Shown: positions 1-8,867, counted from the first letter of the stretch. The stretch is DNA of 45,922 nucleotides from Burkholderia sp. IMCC1007 (GCF_027257875.1 NZ_JAPVQY010000056.1:1-45922); one strand, 5' to 3'. Made by a program: numbers and translations. Notes: generated by a model not told the origin, from the letters alone.

Positions 1-1182
1 ATGACGGACGTAGTGATCGTATCGGCCGCGCGGACCGCGGTCGGCAAATTCGGCGGCTCGCTTGCGAAGATTGCAGCACCGGAACTGGGCGCCACGGTGA
101 TCCGCGCGGTGCTGGAGCGCGCGGGCGTGAAGCCCGATCAGGTGAGCGAAGGGATCATGGGTCAGGTGCTGACGGCCGGCTCGGGGCAGAACCCGGCGCG
201 CCAGTCGCTGATCAAGGCCGGCCTGCCGAATGCAGTGCCGGGGATGACGATCAACAAGGTGTGCGGCTCGGGCCTGAAGGCCGTGATGCTGGCGGCGAAC
301 GCGATCGTCGCGGGCGACGCGGAGATCGTGGTCGCAGGCGGTCAGGAAAACATGAGCGCGTCGCCGCACGTGCTGCCGGGCTCGCGCGACGGGTTCCGGA
401 TGGGCGACGCGAAGCTGGTCGACACGATGATCGTCGATGGCCTGTGGGACGTGTACAACCAGTACCACATGGGCATCACGGCGGAGAACGTCGCGAAGGA
501 ATACGGGATCACGCGCGAAGAGCAGGACGCATTCGCCGCGCTGTCGCAGAACAAGGCGGAAGCCGCGCAGAAGTCCGGCCGTTTCAACGACGAGATCGTG
601 CCGGTGTCGATTCCGCAGCGCAAGGGCGAGCCGCTGCAGTTCGCGACCGATGAATTCGTGCGTCACGGCGTGACGGCGGAATCGCTGTCGGGCCTGAAGC
701 CGGCGTTCTCGAAGGACGGCTCGGTGACGGCCGCGAATGCGTCGGGCCTGAACGACGGCGCGGCGGCGGTGCTGGTGATGTCGGCGCAGAAGGCGGCGGC
801 TCTTGGCCTCACGCCGCTGGCGCGGATCAAGGCATACGCGAACGCGGGCGTCGATCCGAGCGTGATGGGCATGGGCCCGGTGCCGGCGTCGCGCCGTGCG
901 CTGGAGCGCGCGGGCTGGACGCCGGGCGACCTGGACCTGATGGAAATCAACGAGGCATTCGCGGCGCAGGCGCTGGCGGTGCACAAGCAGATGGGCTGGG
1001 ACACGTCGAAGGTGAACGTGAACGGGGGCGCGATCGCGATCGGCCACCCGATCGGCGCATCGGGCTGCCGGATCCTGGTCACGCTGCTGCACGAGATGGT
1101 CAAGCGCGACGCGAAGCGCGGGCTGGCGTCGCTGTGCATCGGCGGCGGGATGGGCGTCGCACTCGCGGTCGAACGCGCGTGA
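1..1182 (+). CDS. phaA: acetyl-CoA acetyltransferase (beta-ketothiolase)
   Basis: This 393-residue thiolase condenses two acetyl-CoA into acetoacetyl-CoA, the first step of polyhydroxybutyrate synthesis; it also works in the reverse direction in the cytoplasm. The nucleophilic cysteine is Cys88 in NKVCGSGLKA. The GHPIGASG block supplies His349, and the second catalytic cysteine is Cys379 in CIGGGMG. The length matches the family. The ATG is the first base of the window, so the upstream control region and any phaC are out of view. phaB follows 227 bases downstream on the same strand, which supports the PHB assignment over a purely degradative thiolase. Function is secure; the exact paralog (phaA or bktB) is inferred from the neighbour. 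Confidence 0.95.
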   Translation: MTDVVIVSAARTAVGKFGGSLAKIAAPELGATVIRAVLERAGVKPDQVSEGIMGQVLTAGSGQNPARQSLIKAGLPNAVPGMTINKVCGSGLKAVMLAANAIVAGDAEIVVAGGQENMSASPHVLPGSRDGFRMGDAKLVDTMIVDGLWDVYNQYHMGITAENVAKEYGITREEQDAFAALSQNKAEAAQKSGRFNDEIVPVSIPQRKGEPLQFATDEFVRHGVTAESLSGLKPAFSKDGSVTAANASGLNDGAAAVLVMSAQKAAALGLTPLARIKAYANAGVDPSVMGMGPVPASRRALERAGWTPGDLDLMEINEAFAAQALAVHKQMGWDTSKVNVNGGAIAIGHPIGASGCRILVTLLHEMVKRDAKRGLASLCIGGGMGVALAVERA

Positions 1183-1216
1183 GCAGGGCCGCGCGCACGG
1201 GTCTGACGATATCGTA

Positions 1217-1246
1217 CGTGTGCGGCGCCGGCCTGCGCCGCACACG
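1217..1246 (+). terminator. strong intergenic hairpin between phaA and phaB
   Basis: A perfect 12-base inverted repeat has arms at 1217-1228 and 1235-1246 and a 6-base loop. It lies 35 bases after the phaA stop. A short TTTT run follows about 11 bases later (near 1257), further than in a classic intrinsic terminator. It may be a weak terminator, or a stem that protects phaA mRNA and sets the phaA:phaB ratio. Confidence 0.5.
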
Positions 1247-1409
1247 CGCGAAGCGGTTTTCTCGCGCAACAAGCAGCCAACAACAAGCGTGATGTTCCGG
1301 TGCGCGCCCGCCCGCAAAGGGCGGCTGCGCATCGCAGCGGTGGGGCGGCAGCATGTGCCATGCCGTCGCTTCGCACCATTGATTAATTTCTTTGTCGGTA
1401 AATAATAGG

Positions 1410-2153
1410 ATGACTAAGCGAATTGCAGTTGTGACAGGTGGGATGGGGGGGCTTGGTGAAGCGATCAGCATCCGGTTGCACGATGCGGGTCACCAGGTCG
1501 TCGTCACGTATTCGCCGAGCAATACCGGCGCCGATCGCTGGCTGACCGAGATGCACGCGGCCGGCCGGGCGTTCCACGCGTATCCGGTCGACGTGGCCGA
1601 TCACGACTCGTGCCAGCAGTGCATCGAGAAGGTCGCCCGGGACGTCGGCGCGGTCGACATTCTGGTGAACAACGCGGGCATCACGCGCGACATGACGATG
1701 CGCAAGCTCGACAAGGTGAACTGGGATGCGGTGATCCGCACCAACCTCGATTCCGTGTTCAACATGACGAAGCCGGTCTGCGACGGCATGGTCGAGCGCG
1801 GTTGGGGGCGTATCGTCAACATCTCGTCGGTCAACGGCTCGAAGGGTTCGGTGGGCCAGACCAACTATGCGGCCGCGAAGGCCGGCATGCACGGCTTCAC
1901 CAAGTCGCTCGCGCTCGAGGTTGCGCGCAAGGGCGTGACGGTGAACACGGTGTCGCCGGGCTACCTCGCGACGAAGATGGTGACGGCGATCCCGCAGGAC
2001 ATCCTCGATACGAAGATCCTTCCGCAGATTCCGGCGGGACGGCTCGGTCAGCCGGAGGAAGTCGCCGCGCTGGTCGCGTATCTCTGCTCGGACGAAGCCG
2101 GCTTCGTGACGGGCTCCAATATCGCGATCAACGGCGGCCAGCACATGCAGTGA
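1410..2153 (+). CDS. phaB: acetoacetyl-CoA reductase (SDR family)
   Basis: This 247-residue NADPH-dependent short-chain dehydrogenase reduces acetoacetyl-CoA to (R)-3-hydroxybutyryl-CoA, the monomer for PHB. The Rossmann motif TGGMGGLG is at residues 9-16 and NNAG at 87-90. The catalytic Ser140, Tyr153 and Lys157 are in place (SSVNG and YAAAK). Length equals classic PhaB. An in-frame TTG lies 18 bases upstream, but the ATG at 1410 gives the canonical N-terminus MTKRIAVVTGG. The ribosome site is weak (AATAGG just before the ATG), so expression may depend on read-through from phaA. The closest alternative, FabG, is less likely given the thiolase neighbour and PhaB-like residues such as NGSKGSVGQTNY. 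Confidence 0.95.
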   Translation: MTKRIAVVTGGMGGLGEAISIRLHDAGHQVVVTYSPSNTGADRWLTEMHAAGRAFHAYPVDVADHDSCQQCIEKVARDVGAVDILVNNAGITRDMTMRKLDKVNWDAVIRTNLDSVFNMTKPVCDGMVERGWGRIVNISSVNGSKGSVGQTNYAAAKAGMHGFTKSLALEVARKGVTVNTVSPGYLATKMVTAIPQDILDTKILPQIPAGRLGQPEEVAALVAYLCSDEAGFVTGSNIAINGGQHMQ

Positions 2154-2262
2154 CGCGCGGCGGCCCGACGGCGCTCGCGCGTCGCCGGGCCGCGCTCCCG
2201 CTGTATCCAGCGCCGGGGCGGCGCGCACGCGCGCAGCACCGGCCTCGCATTCCGGAGGACGC

Positions 2263-2463
2263 ATGGGCGACACCTGGATGGGACTCGTGATCGGCAGCTC
2301 GGCACTGACCATCGCGCTGACGATGGCGATCGCGCTTCACTGGCTGGAGCGGCGCCGCGCGCGGCTGCTGCGCAACTTCGATCATCGCGATTGCTGGTTC
2401 TTCGCGTACGGCAAGCGCCTCGCGCGCGGGCCGGCGCGCCGCTCCCGCAGCGGCGCGCGATGA
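2263..2463 (+). CDS. small membrane protein, function unknown
   Basis: This 66-residue reading frame starts at an ATG preceded by GGAGG at ideal spacing. The first 25 residues are hydrophobic (about residues 7-26), followed by a basic tail rich in Arg and Lys. That suggests a single-pass inner-membrane protein with the C-terminus in the cytoplasm. It lies 109 bases after phaB on the same strand and could be co-transcribed. I do not recognise a family. The ribosome site and TM pattern argue for a real gene, but short frames arise easily in such GC-rich DNA. Confidence 0.5.
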   Translation: MGDTWMGLVIGSSALTIALTMAIALHWLERRRARLLRNFDHRDCWFFAYGKRLARGPARRSRSGAR

Positions 2464-2563
2464 CGGCGGCGGTACGGCGGCGCGATGCGCACGCCGTGCC
2501 GCACCTCGTGCTTCGTATCCCCCATCTCGCGCATCCGCCCGGCGATGCGCGTTGCGCCCGCGT

Positions 2564-2857
2564 TCAATCGCTCTTCGTCTGCGCGCCTTCGCCCGAATCG
2601 TTCTTGTGGAAGATCCGTTTCGTCGTGCGCTTGGTGGCATTCCAGCCTTCGCGCGACGCATGCGCGATGCCGTGGCCGACCGTCTTCGCGGCGCTCGCGG
2701 TCGCATGGCCGAAGCCGCGCGCGGCCTCGCCGGTCTTGTGAGCGGCTTCCTTCGAATCCCGTTTGATGTCCTGCTTCACTTCGGACATGTCCGCGTGCGC
2801 GATCGGGCTGATCAGCGCAAGAACGAGCGCGGTGCTGATGAACTGACGTGCTTTCAC
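2564..2857 (-). CDS. small secreted Ala/Lys-rich protein at the end of the pigment operon
   Basis: I place the start at a GTG at 2857, preceded by AAGGA; the frame is open further upstream but without a better start. The 97-residue product begins with a signal peptide (residues 1-22, likely cleaved after AHA). The mature part is polar, rich in Ala, Lys, His and Gly, with no cysteines. It contains repeating amphipathic patches such as KEAAHKTGEAARGFGHATASAAKTV, shown here only as residues about 40-64. This resembles LEA-like or histone-like helical proteins, but I recognise no family. It follows the ApeP-like dehydratase by 22 bases on the same strand, so it is probably the last gene of that operon. 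A periplasmic role near pigment export is a guess. Confidence 0.7.
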   Translation of the reverse strand: MKARQFISTALVLALISPIAHADMSEVKQDIKRDSKEAAHKTGEAARGFGHATASAAKTVGHGIAHASREGWNATKRTTKRIFHKNDSGEGAQTKSD

Positions 2858-2879
2858 GACCTGATTTCCTTGGGCAAAT

Positions 2880-3404
2880 TCATCGGGGATCGGCGTCGCC
2901 GGCCGGCGACGGACGAAATGCGCCGGCCGCCGATGCATCGAGCATCACGGCGGCACGGCCACTGAGCAGCATGCGCTCGCCGCAGCGCAGCGCGAAGCCG
3001 TACAGCACGGAGCGGCCGTCGCCGCCGATGCGCTCGGCGTCGATGGTCAGCGGCAGCTCGAGCGTGTCGAGCCGGTCGACGAACGCATCGACGTTGCGCA
3101 CGCTCGCCAGATAGCCGACGCGCGTGCGCGCATGCTCTGCTTGCTCCGGCTGCTGCGTGCCGAGCAGCGCGCCGTGCACGGCCATCGCCTGCGCCGCATA
3201 TTCGATTCCACAGACCGACGCGAGCCGGCCTTGCGCGCGCAGCGGATTGTGCGGATCGCGATGGCTCGTCGCGCTGCAGCGGATTCGTGCGGCATCCCAC
3301 GCGTCGACGCGATCGAGCAGACACATCGCGCCGTCGTGCGGGATATGCGCGGCGATCCACGCGCGATCGAGCGTCGGCATCGGTGTCGATACGGGCGCGC
3401 TCAT
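2880..3404 (-). CDS. ApeP-like 3-hydroxyacyl-ACP dehydratase (hotdog fold)
   Basis: This 174-residue protein matches the hotdog dehydratases of aryl polyene clusters. The N-terminal block HIPHDGAMCLLDRV (residues 20-33) and the helix segment GIEYAAQAMAVHG (66-78) are typical. It should dehydrate 3-hydroxyacyl-ACP during iterative polyene extension. In the Escherichia coli/Xenorhabdus aryl polyene system, as I recall it, ApeP works as a heterodimer with ApeI; here the ApeI-like domain is fused to the AMP ligase (10461-12218). The start overlaps the upstream chain-length-factor gene by the 4-base ATGA, showing translational coupling. It is the last recognisable biosynthetic gene of the leftward operon. 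Confidence 0.85.
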   Translation of the reverse strand: MSAPVSTPMPTLDRAWIAAHIPHDGAMCLLDRVDAWDAARIRCSATSHRDPHNPLRAQGRLASVCGIEYAAQAMAVHGALLGTQQPEQAEHARTRVGYLASVRNVDAFVDRLDTLELPLTIDAERIGGDGRSVLYGFALRCGERMLLSGRAAVMLDASAAGAFRPSPAGDADPR

Positions 3405-4219
3405 TGCGCGTGCTCCGCGGCGGTATCGAGCATCGCGACATCGACCTGCACGCGCGTATCAGGCAGATAGTCGAGCACGACACGCGCCGCGCGCCGCGCA
3501 GCGAGCGCGTCGAGCAGCGGCAGCGCGCGTGCGGCCGGATTGCCTTTGCGCAGCGCTTCGAATTCGGCGTTCGCGAGCGTGGTCGCCGGTGCGTCGGTCA
3601 GCTGCACGTCGATGCGTGCGAGCGTGCGATCGGTCGCGTCGGGCGCGAGCACGAGCGCGACGCCGAATGCATCGACGATCGGCCGCACCGCGTGCAGCGG
3701 CTCCGGATAGTCGGTGTCGTACGCGATCAGCAGTGCCGGAACGCGGTCGACCACGACCTGGCACAGGCTCTCGAGCAGGCCCGCGCAAAAGCTGCCGTCG
3801 TGCGCGCACAGCACGTTCGACGTCGCCATCGCGCGCGCCGCGATGCTCCAGTAGCCGGCGGGCGCGTTGTGCACCGAGTTGTGGAAACGCGTGGGCGACA
3901 GCTGGCGATCGTCGCCGGCGAGTGTTTCGCAGATCGCGTGGCAGTTCTGGCCGTCACCGCCGGATGCGCTGAACACGGTCGCGAGCGTGGCTGCGTCGCG
4001 CCCGCTCGCGGCCGCGGCTGCGTGACCGACCGCGAGCGCGACGCGCACGACGGGGCCGGTGCGGCGGCGTTCCGCGCTCGGCAGGCCGGCCGGCGGCGGC
4101 AGCACGGTGCGCTCGCTCGCATAGGCTGCGCGCCCCGCGAGCACGTCGGCCGCATGCGGCCAGTCGGTCAGTCCCGGCCCGATCAGGCCGACGCTTTCGA
4201 TGAAGGCGGTCAGCATCAT
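3401..4219 (-). CDS. ketosynthase-like chain-length factor (ApeC-like)
   Basis: This 272-residue protein belongs to the short beta-ketoacyl synthase N-terminal-like family found in aryl polyene clusters. It keeps a thiolase-fold N-terminal half (SASGGDGQNCHAICE and RFHNSVHNAPAGYWSIA) but is much shorter than a full ketosynthase. It has no TACSS-type nucleophile motif and no HGT or GHT histidines. It is therefore expected to be a non-catalytic partner that sets chain length in a heterodimer with the adjacent KS. The start at the first of two adjacent ATGs (4219) overlaps the KS stop codon by 4 bases, and its end overlaps the dehydratase start by 4 bases. Confidence 0.85.
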   Translation of the reverse strand: MMLTAFIESVGLIGPGLTDWPHAADVLAGRAAYASERTVLPPPAGLPSAERRRTGPVVRVALAVGHAAAAASGRDAATLATVFSASGGDGQNCHAICETLAGDDRQLSPTRFHNSVHNAPAGYWSIAARAMATSNVLCAHDGSFCAGLLESLCQVVVDRVPALLIAYDTDYPEPLHAVRPIVDAFGVALVLAPDATDRTLARIDVQLTDAPATTLANAEFEALRKGNPAARALPLLDALAARRAARVVLDYLPDTRVQVDVAMLDTAAEHAQ

Positions 4220-5439
4220 GTCGGCTCCCGGCGGTTGGCAGCCTCGGCGCGGCCGAAGATCAGGCTGCAATTCGTGCCGCCGAAGCCGAACGAATTGGAC
4301 AGGACCACGCGGATGCGCGCGTCGCGGCTGGCGAGCACGTAATCGGCGGCCAGCGCCGGGTCGGGGTGCGTCGTGTTGACGCCGGCCGGCACGAACTGCT
4401 CGCGCAACGCGAGCGCGGCGACGACGGCTTCCAGCGCACCGGCGGCGCCGAGCGTGTGGCCGGTCGCGCCCTTGGTCGAGCTGCACGGCGTGCGCGCGAG
4501 CAGTGCGCCGACGGCGCGGCTTTCGGCAGCATCGTTGCTCGGTGTGGCGGTGCCATGCAGGTTCACGTAGTCGATGCCGCTCGCGTCGAGGCCGGCCGAT
4601 GCGAGCGCCTGCTCGATCGCGATCCGCGCGCCGAGCCCTTCGGGATGGGGCGACGACATGTGGTGCGCGTCGCTCGATTCGCCGATGCCGAGCAGCAGGA
4701 TCGCTTCGTCGTCGCGCGCGGCGGGCGAATCGGGCACGCGTTCGAGCAGCGCGAACGCGGCCGCCTCGCCGATCGAGATGCCGTCGCGCGCGACGTCGAA
4801 CGGCCGGCACGGCTGGCGCGACAACAGTTCGAGCGAATTGAAGCCGTACAGCGTCGTCAGGCACAACGAATCGACGCCGCCGACGACGGCCGCGTCGATC
4901 AGTCCCGCGTCGATCATCCGGCGCGCGGAGCCGAACACCTTCGCGCCGGACGAGCATGCGGACGAAATCGCCGTGGCGGGCCCGCGCAGCGCGAAATACG
5001 CGCGCACGAACGCGGCGACCGAATACGGATTGTGCGTGTGCGCATAGCGGAAGCCGGCCGGCAGCGCGCCGCTCGCCGGATCGCGATGCGCGTACGCACG
5101 CTCGGTCTCGAGGATCCCGGACGTGCTCGTACCGATGAACACGCCGACGCGCGCCGCGCCGTAGCGCGAGACGGCCGCCGCGACGTGCGTGTCGAAGCCG
5201 TCCTGCAGAAGGCCGAGTTGCGCGAGGCGGTTGTTGCGGCAGTCGAAGTCGGCGAGATCCGCGCGCACGGGCTGCGCATCGACGCCGTCCACGGCGCCGA
5301 TCCAGGTGTCGAGAGCGGCGCGTTCGAAGTTGCACGGCACGAGGCCGCCGCGCGCATTGCGCAGTGCGTCGAGCGTCGCGTCGAGGCCGCGGCCGATGCA
5401 GCTGGTGGCGGTGAAGTGCGAGAGCAGGAGAGGTTTCAC
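4216..5439 (-). CDS. beta-ketoacyl-ACP synthase (ApeO-like)
   Basis: This 407-residue condensing enzyme carries a complete triad: Cys162 in SACSSGAK, His295 in NLHGTATPSND, and His328 in KGATGHTLGAAG with Lys323. The C-terminal SNSFGFGGTN loop is also present. It should catalyse decarboxylative condensation of malonyl-ACP with the growing aryl polyene chain in the cytoplasm. The next gene is a catalytically reduced KS homolog, the usual KS/CLF arrangement of aryl polyene type II PKS. A primary FabF role is unlikely because FabF genes sit with fabD-fabG-acpP. It follows the NodB-like gene after 63 bases, the longest gap between recognisable biosynthetic genes in this operon apart from the 65 bases after the first gene. 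Confidence 0.9.
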   Translation of the reverse strand: MKPLLLSHFTATSCIGRGLDATLDALRNARGGLVPCNFERAALDTWIGAVDGVDAQPVRADLADFDCRNNRLAQLGLLQDGFDTHVAAAVSRYGAARVGVFIGTSTSGILETERAYAHRDPASGALPAGFRYAHTHNPYSVAAFVRAYFALRGPATAISSACSSGAKVFGSARRMIDAGLIDAAVVGGVDSLCLTTLYGFNSLELLSRQPCRPFDVARDGISIGEAAAFALLERVPDSPAARDDEAILLLGIGESSDAHHMSSPHPEGLGARIAIEQALASAGLDASGIDYVNLHGTATPSNDAAESRAVGALLARTPCSSTKGATGHTLGAAGALEAVVAALALREQFVPAGVNTTHPDPALAADYVLASRDARIRVVLSNSFGFGGTNCSLIFGRAEAANRREPT

Positions 5440-5502
5440 GAAGGTCGCATCCGGTGGCCGGAACGGGCGCCGCGGCGAGGCTCGCGGGCGCGCCGGGCGT
5501 GG

Positions 5503-6381
5503 TCAGATTTTATCAAACGGCGGTGCCGCGACGCCCGTCCGGCCGGGCGGTTCGGGCTCGAGTGCGGCACGCAGCGTGATCCAGTGCAACTGCGCGTCGG
5601 CGGCCGCGCGCAGCACCGTCGGCAGCACGTCGAGCACGACCGGCTCGCCGCGTGCATCGCGGGCCGCGTGGCCGTCGTGCACGAGCAGGATGTCGCGCGG
5701 TGCGAGGCCTTTCAGCAGGCGGCGCGCGACGGTGCCTGCGTCGTGCGCGCGCGTGTCGAAGCCGCGCCGCGTCCAGCTCGCGAGCTGCAGGCCGAGCTCG
5801 CACAGCACCGGTTCGAGAAACGGATTGCGCAGGCCGGCCGGCGCGCGGAAGAACCGCGGGCGCGTGCCGGCGATGTCGGTCAGCGTCTGCTGCGCGGCCG
5901 CGATCTCGCGCCGCAGTGCGGCGGGCCCCGACAGCGAGAACGTATGCCGGTGCCGCTCGCTGTGATTCTCGATCGCATGGCCGCGCGCGACGATCGCTTC
6001 GATCCACCGCGGATGGCGGCGCGCGAGATCGCCGATGCAGAAGAAGGTGGCGCGCGCATCGTGGCGGTCGAGCAGGTCGAGCACGCGCGGCGTGACGTCC
6101 GGGTCCGGGCCGTCGTCGATCGTCAGCGCGATGCGGCGGCCGGCGCCGGCGGGCAGGCGCGTCCAGTTCGGGCCCAGCAGCGTGCTGCGCGGCCACAGGC
6201 CGGCCGCGGTCAGCGCGAGATGCGACGCGACCACGCCGCCGGCGGCCCACGTCCACGCGGCCGGCTGCGCGACCACGGCCGCGAGCGCGCCGACGTGCAG
6301 CGCGGCCGTGCCGGCAATCAGCGGCGTCGGCTTCCAGCGGCGTGCGTCGTCAACGGACGAAGCGGATGAACGCGCGTTCAT
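5503..6381 (-). CDS. NodB-family polysaccharide deacetylase-like membrane protein
   Basis: This 292-residue protein has two hydrophobic N-terminal segments (about residues 20-38 and 43-62) followed by a NodB homology domain. Motif 1 is LTIDDGPD (86-93) with catalytic Asp89 and metal ligand Asp90. Motif 2 is HSERH (140-144) with both zinc histidines. Motif 3 is RFFRAPAG (176-183). The family removes acyl groups from N-acetylated sugars or cell-wall polymers; here it is probably anchored in the inner membrane. It is locked into the pigment operon: its start overlaps the MMPL stop by 4 bases. Its substrate is unknown; a sugar on the pigment or a lipid head group is an inference. Confidence 0.85.
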   Translation of the reverse strand: MNARSSASSVDDARRWKPTPLIAGTAALHVGALAAVVAQPAAWTWAAGGVVASHLALTAAGLWPRSTLLGPNWTRLPAGAGRRIALTIDDGPDPDVTPRVLDLLDRHDARATFFCIGDLARRHPRWIEAIVARGHAIENHSERHRHTFSLSGPAALRREIAAAQQTLTDIAGTRPRFFRAPAGLRNPFLEPVLCELGLQLASWTRRGFDTRAHDAGTVARRLLKGLAPRDILLVHDGHAARDARGEPVVLDVLPTVLRAAADAQLHWITLRAALEPEPPGRTGVAAPPFDKI

Positions 6382-8867
6382 GCACGATCTCCAGTCGGAA
6401 GCGGATGCGGGCTACCGGTGTGCGCCGTGCGCCGCGTGTGCGGCGCGAGAATCGCCGCGAACGCGAGCGCCAGCATCGCGCCGGGGCCGACGGTCAGCCC
6501 GAAGGTTTCGAGCAGCGGCACGCGCGACAGCGCGAGCAGCCCGAAGCCGGTGACGGTTGCGAGGTTCGCGATCAGCAGCGATACGAGCGTGGACGGTGCG
6601 ACCGGCTGCGCGTCGTCGCGCTTGCAGAAGAACAGCGCGTAGTTCGAGCCGACCGCGACGATCAGCAGCATCCCGACGAGGTGCAGGATCGTCAGTTGCA
6701 CGCCGGCGAGCGCGAAGCCGGCGGCCACCACCAGCACGGCCGCGACGAGCGGCGCGAGCGCGCGCACGACACGTCGCGGCGAGCGCAGCGCGATCAGCAG
6801 CAGCACGGCGATTGCCGCGAAGCCCGCGAGCGACAGCCGGATGTCCTCGCGCACGTAGTCCACGTACAGGCGATCGGCTTCGGCCTTCATGTCGACGAAC
6901 AGCGCATCGGGCACGCCGGCGCGCGCGACGGCCGCGCGGATCGGCGCGGCATCGAGTGCGGGCGCCGGCTGCGTGGCGGTGCGCGCGACGTCCGGTGCGC
7001 GCAGCGGCAGCATCGCGCTCCAGCGGCCCGCGCGCTCGGTCAGCAACGCGTCGACGGCGAGCGCCATCGACGTGCCGCGCAGATCCGCGCGCGTGAGCAG
7101 CGGCGCGTCACGCGCGGCGTCGACGTCGGCGATGAACGGCGCGAACCGCTCGGGCTTGACCGTGATCGGCTGGTTCTCGACCGCGTCGCGCATCCTTGCG
7201 GCGAGCATGTCGGGCGCCGGCAGGCTCGCCTGGCGCGCGCGCTGCGCAGCGTCGCTCGGCAGGTAGCGCGCGGGGCTTTCGAAGCCCGCGAGCGCACCGC
7301 GATCGACGAGCGGCTGCAATTGCGCGGCGACTTTTTCCGCGCGCTCGAGCGCAGCCTGCTCGGTCGGCGCGGAAATCACGACGAGGTAGCGCACGTCGGG
7401 GGCGCCGACGTCGGCACGCAGGCGCGCATCGAGCGCCTGCGCGCGGGCCGGAACGGGGCTCAGCGCGGCGAGCTCGCGGCTCCACAGGCCGCCTCGATGC
7501 AGCACGAGCGCCGCGCATGCGGCGAGCACGAGCACGGCGAGCGGCCAGCGCAGCCGCGGCGCCGCAGCGGCCGCGCGTGCGAGCACGGCGCCCACGCGCG
7601 ACACGTCGCGAATCGCGACGTGCCCGCCGCGCAGGTGCGGCAGCACGAAGCGCGTGACGAGCGCGGCCGACGTCAGCCCGGCGATCGAATACAGCCCGAG
7701 CTGCACGAGGCCGGGGAAGCCCGAGAACAGCATCGACGCGAAGCCGCACACCGACGTCAGCACGCCGAGCCGGATCGTCGGCCAGTATGCGGCGATCCAC
7801 GCGCGCGTCGCGTCGGCGGGCCGATCGGCGCCGCGTGCCGCATGCGGCGCCGATTGCACGAACAGGTAGATCGAATAGTCGACGGCTTCGCCGATCAGCG
7901 TCGTGCCGAAGCCGAGCGTCAGCCCGTGGACCGTGCCGAACGCGATGTTGACCGCGGCGATGCCGACCGCGACGCCCGTCAGCACCGGCAGCAGCCCGAG
8001 CGCGAGCGTGCGTGGCGAGCGATACAGCGTGAGCAGCAGCGCGACGATCAGCACGACGCTCGCCGTCGACAGCCGCTCGACGTCGTGCCGGATCGTGTCG
8101 CGCGTGTCGACCGAGAACACGCCGGGGCCCGTCATCGCGAGCGTGTACGCGGCCGGGTTCGGCAGCGCCTGCGTCGCGGCGGAGAACGCGCGGCGCACCG
8201 CGTCGATCGCGCGCGCCTGCGCGTCGGTGTCGGAGCCGGCGGCGGCCGTCTGCACGACGAGCACGGCGCGCGTGCCGTCGCGCGACGCCCACACGCCGTC
8301 GCGCATGGCCGGCTGCGCGCCGCTGTCGAGCTGGTCGACGAGCGCGCTGACTTCGCCGGTCGGGTCGCGCGGCAGCATTGCCTTCGCGACGAGGCCCGCC
8401 GACGAGCTGAGCAAGTCGAGGCTGTTGCCGAGCGCCTGATGCAGCCCGTCGGCGCTGAAGCGCTGCGGCGTGACCGTCGGGCTCAGCAGGTAGCGATGGT
8501 CGAACACGAACTGCTGGTCGCGCGCGTCGTTCACGGCTTCGCCGTTGTTGACCGCCGAGAATTGCCGGTCCGCGCGCAGCGTGCCTGCCACGCGCCGCGA
8601 CAGCGCGGCGCGCGTGGTCGCGTCGCCGCCGTCGATCGCGACGAGGATCAGCCGCGACACGATGCCGTCGCGCAACTGGTCGACGAGCACACGCTGCCCG
8701 GCGCTCGGCGCGCGCGGCAGGAACGCGGACAGGTCGGCCGTGAAGTGCGCGCGGGCGATGGCGATCCCGCATGCGACGAGCGCGAGCAGCCACACGAGCA
8801 CGGCGCGCTGCCGCCACGCGGGCGCGCGGCGCGCGACGGGGGCGGGCGGCCGGGTGCGTTGGTCCAT
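6378..8867 (-). CDS. MMPL-family exporter (ApeM-like)
   Basis: This 829-residue RND-superfamily membrane protein has an N-terminal TM helix (about residues 21-39), a large periplasmic loop, a cluster of about five helices including the stretch GFGTTLIGEAVDYSIYLFV, and then a second copy of the same layout ending near the C-terminus. That duplicated 1+5 TM architecture is typical of MMPL transporters. In aryl polyene clusters it is thought to extract the finished lipid-linked pigment from the inner membrane. The ATG at 8867 overlaps the stop of the LolA-like gene by ATGA; the frame stays open beyond it but overlaps that gene. The neighbouring LolA-like carrier is the presumed acceptor. Confidence 0.9.
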   Translation of the reverse strand: MDQRTRPPAPVARRAPAWRQRAVLVWLLALVACGIAIARAHFTADLSAFLPRAPSAGQRVLVDQLRDGIVSRLILVAIDGGDATTRAALSRRVAGTLRADRQFSAVNNGEAVNDARDQQFVFDHRYLLSPTVTPQRFSADGLHQALGNSLDLLSSSAGLVAKAMLPRDPTGEVSALVDQLDSGAQPAMRDGVWASRDGTRAVLVVQTAAAGSDTDAQARAIDAVRRAFSAATQALPNPAAYTLAMTGPGVFSVDTRDTIRHDVERLSTASVVLIVALLLTLYRSPRTLALGLLPVLTGVAVGIAAVNIAFGTVHGLTLGFGTTLIGEAVDYSIYLFVQSAPHAARGADRPADATRAWIAAYWPTIRLGVLTSVCGFASMLFSGFPGLVQLGLYSIAGLTSAALVTRFVLPHLRGGHVAIRDVSRVGAVLARAAAAAPRLRWPLAVLVLAACAALVLHRGGLWSRELAALSPVPARAQALDARLRADVGAPDVRYLVVISAPTEQAALERAEKVAAQLQPLVDRGALAGFESPARYLPSDAAQRARQASLPAPDMLAARMRDAVENQPITVKPERFAPFIADVDAARDAPLLTRADLRGTSMALAVDALLTERAGRWSAMLPLRAPDVARTATQPAPALDAAPIRAAVARAGVPDALFVDMKAEADRLYVDYVREDIRLSLAGFAAIAVLLLIALRSPRRVVRALAPLVAAVLVVAAGFALAGVQLTILHLVGMLLIVAVGSNYALFFCKRDDAQPVAPSTLVSLLIANLATVTGFGLLALSRVPLLETFGLTVGPGAMLALAFAAILAPHTRRTAHTGSPHPLPTGDRA

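Noticed and set aside
1..2153. Complete PHB operon with phaC and phaR
   Set aside because: Only phaA and phaB are present; the window starts at phaA and phaB is followed by an unrelated small gene.
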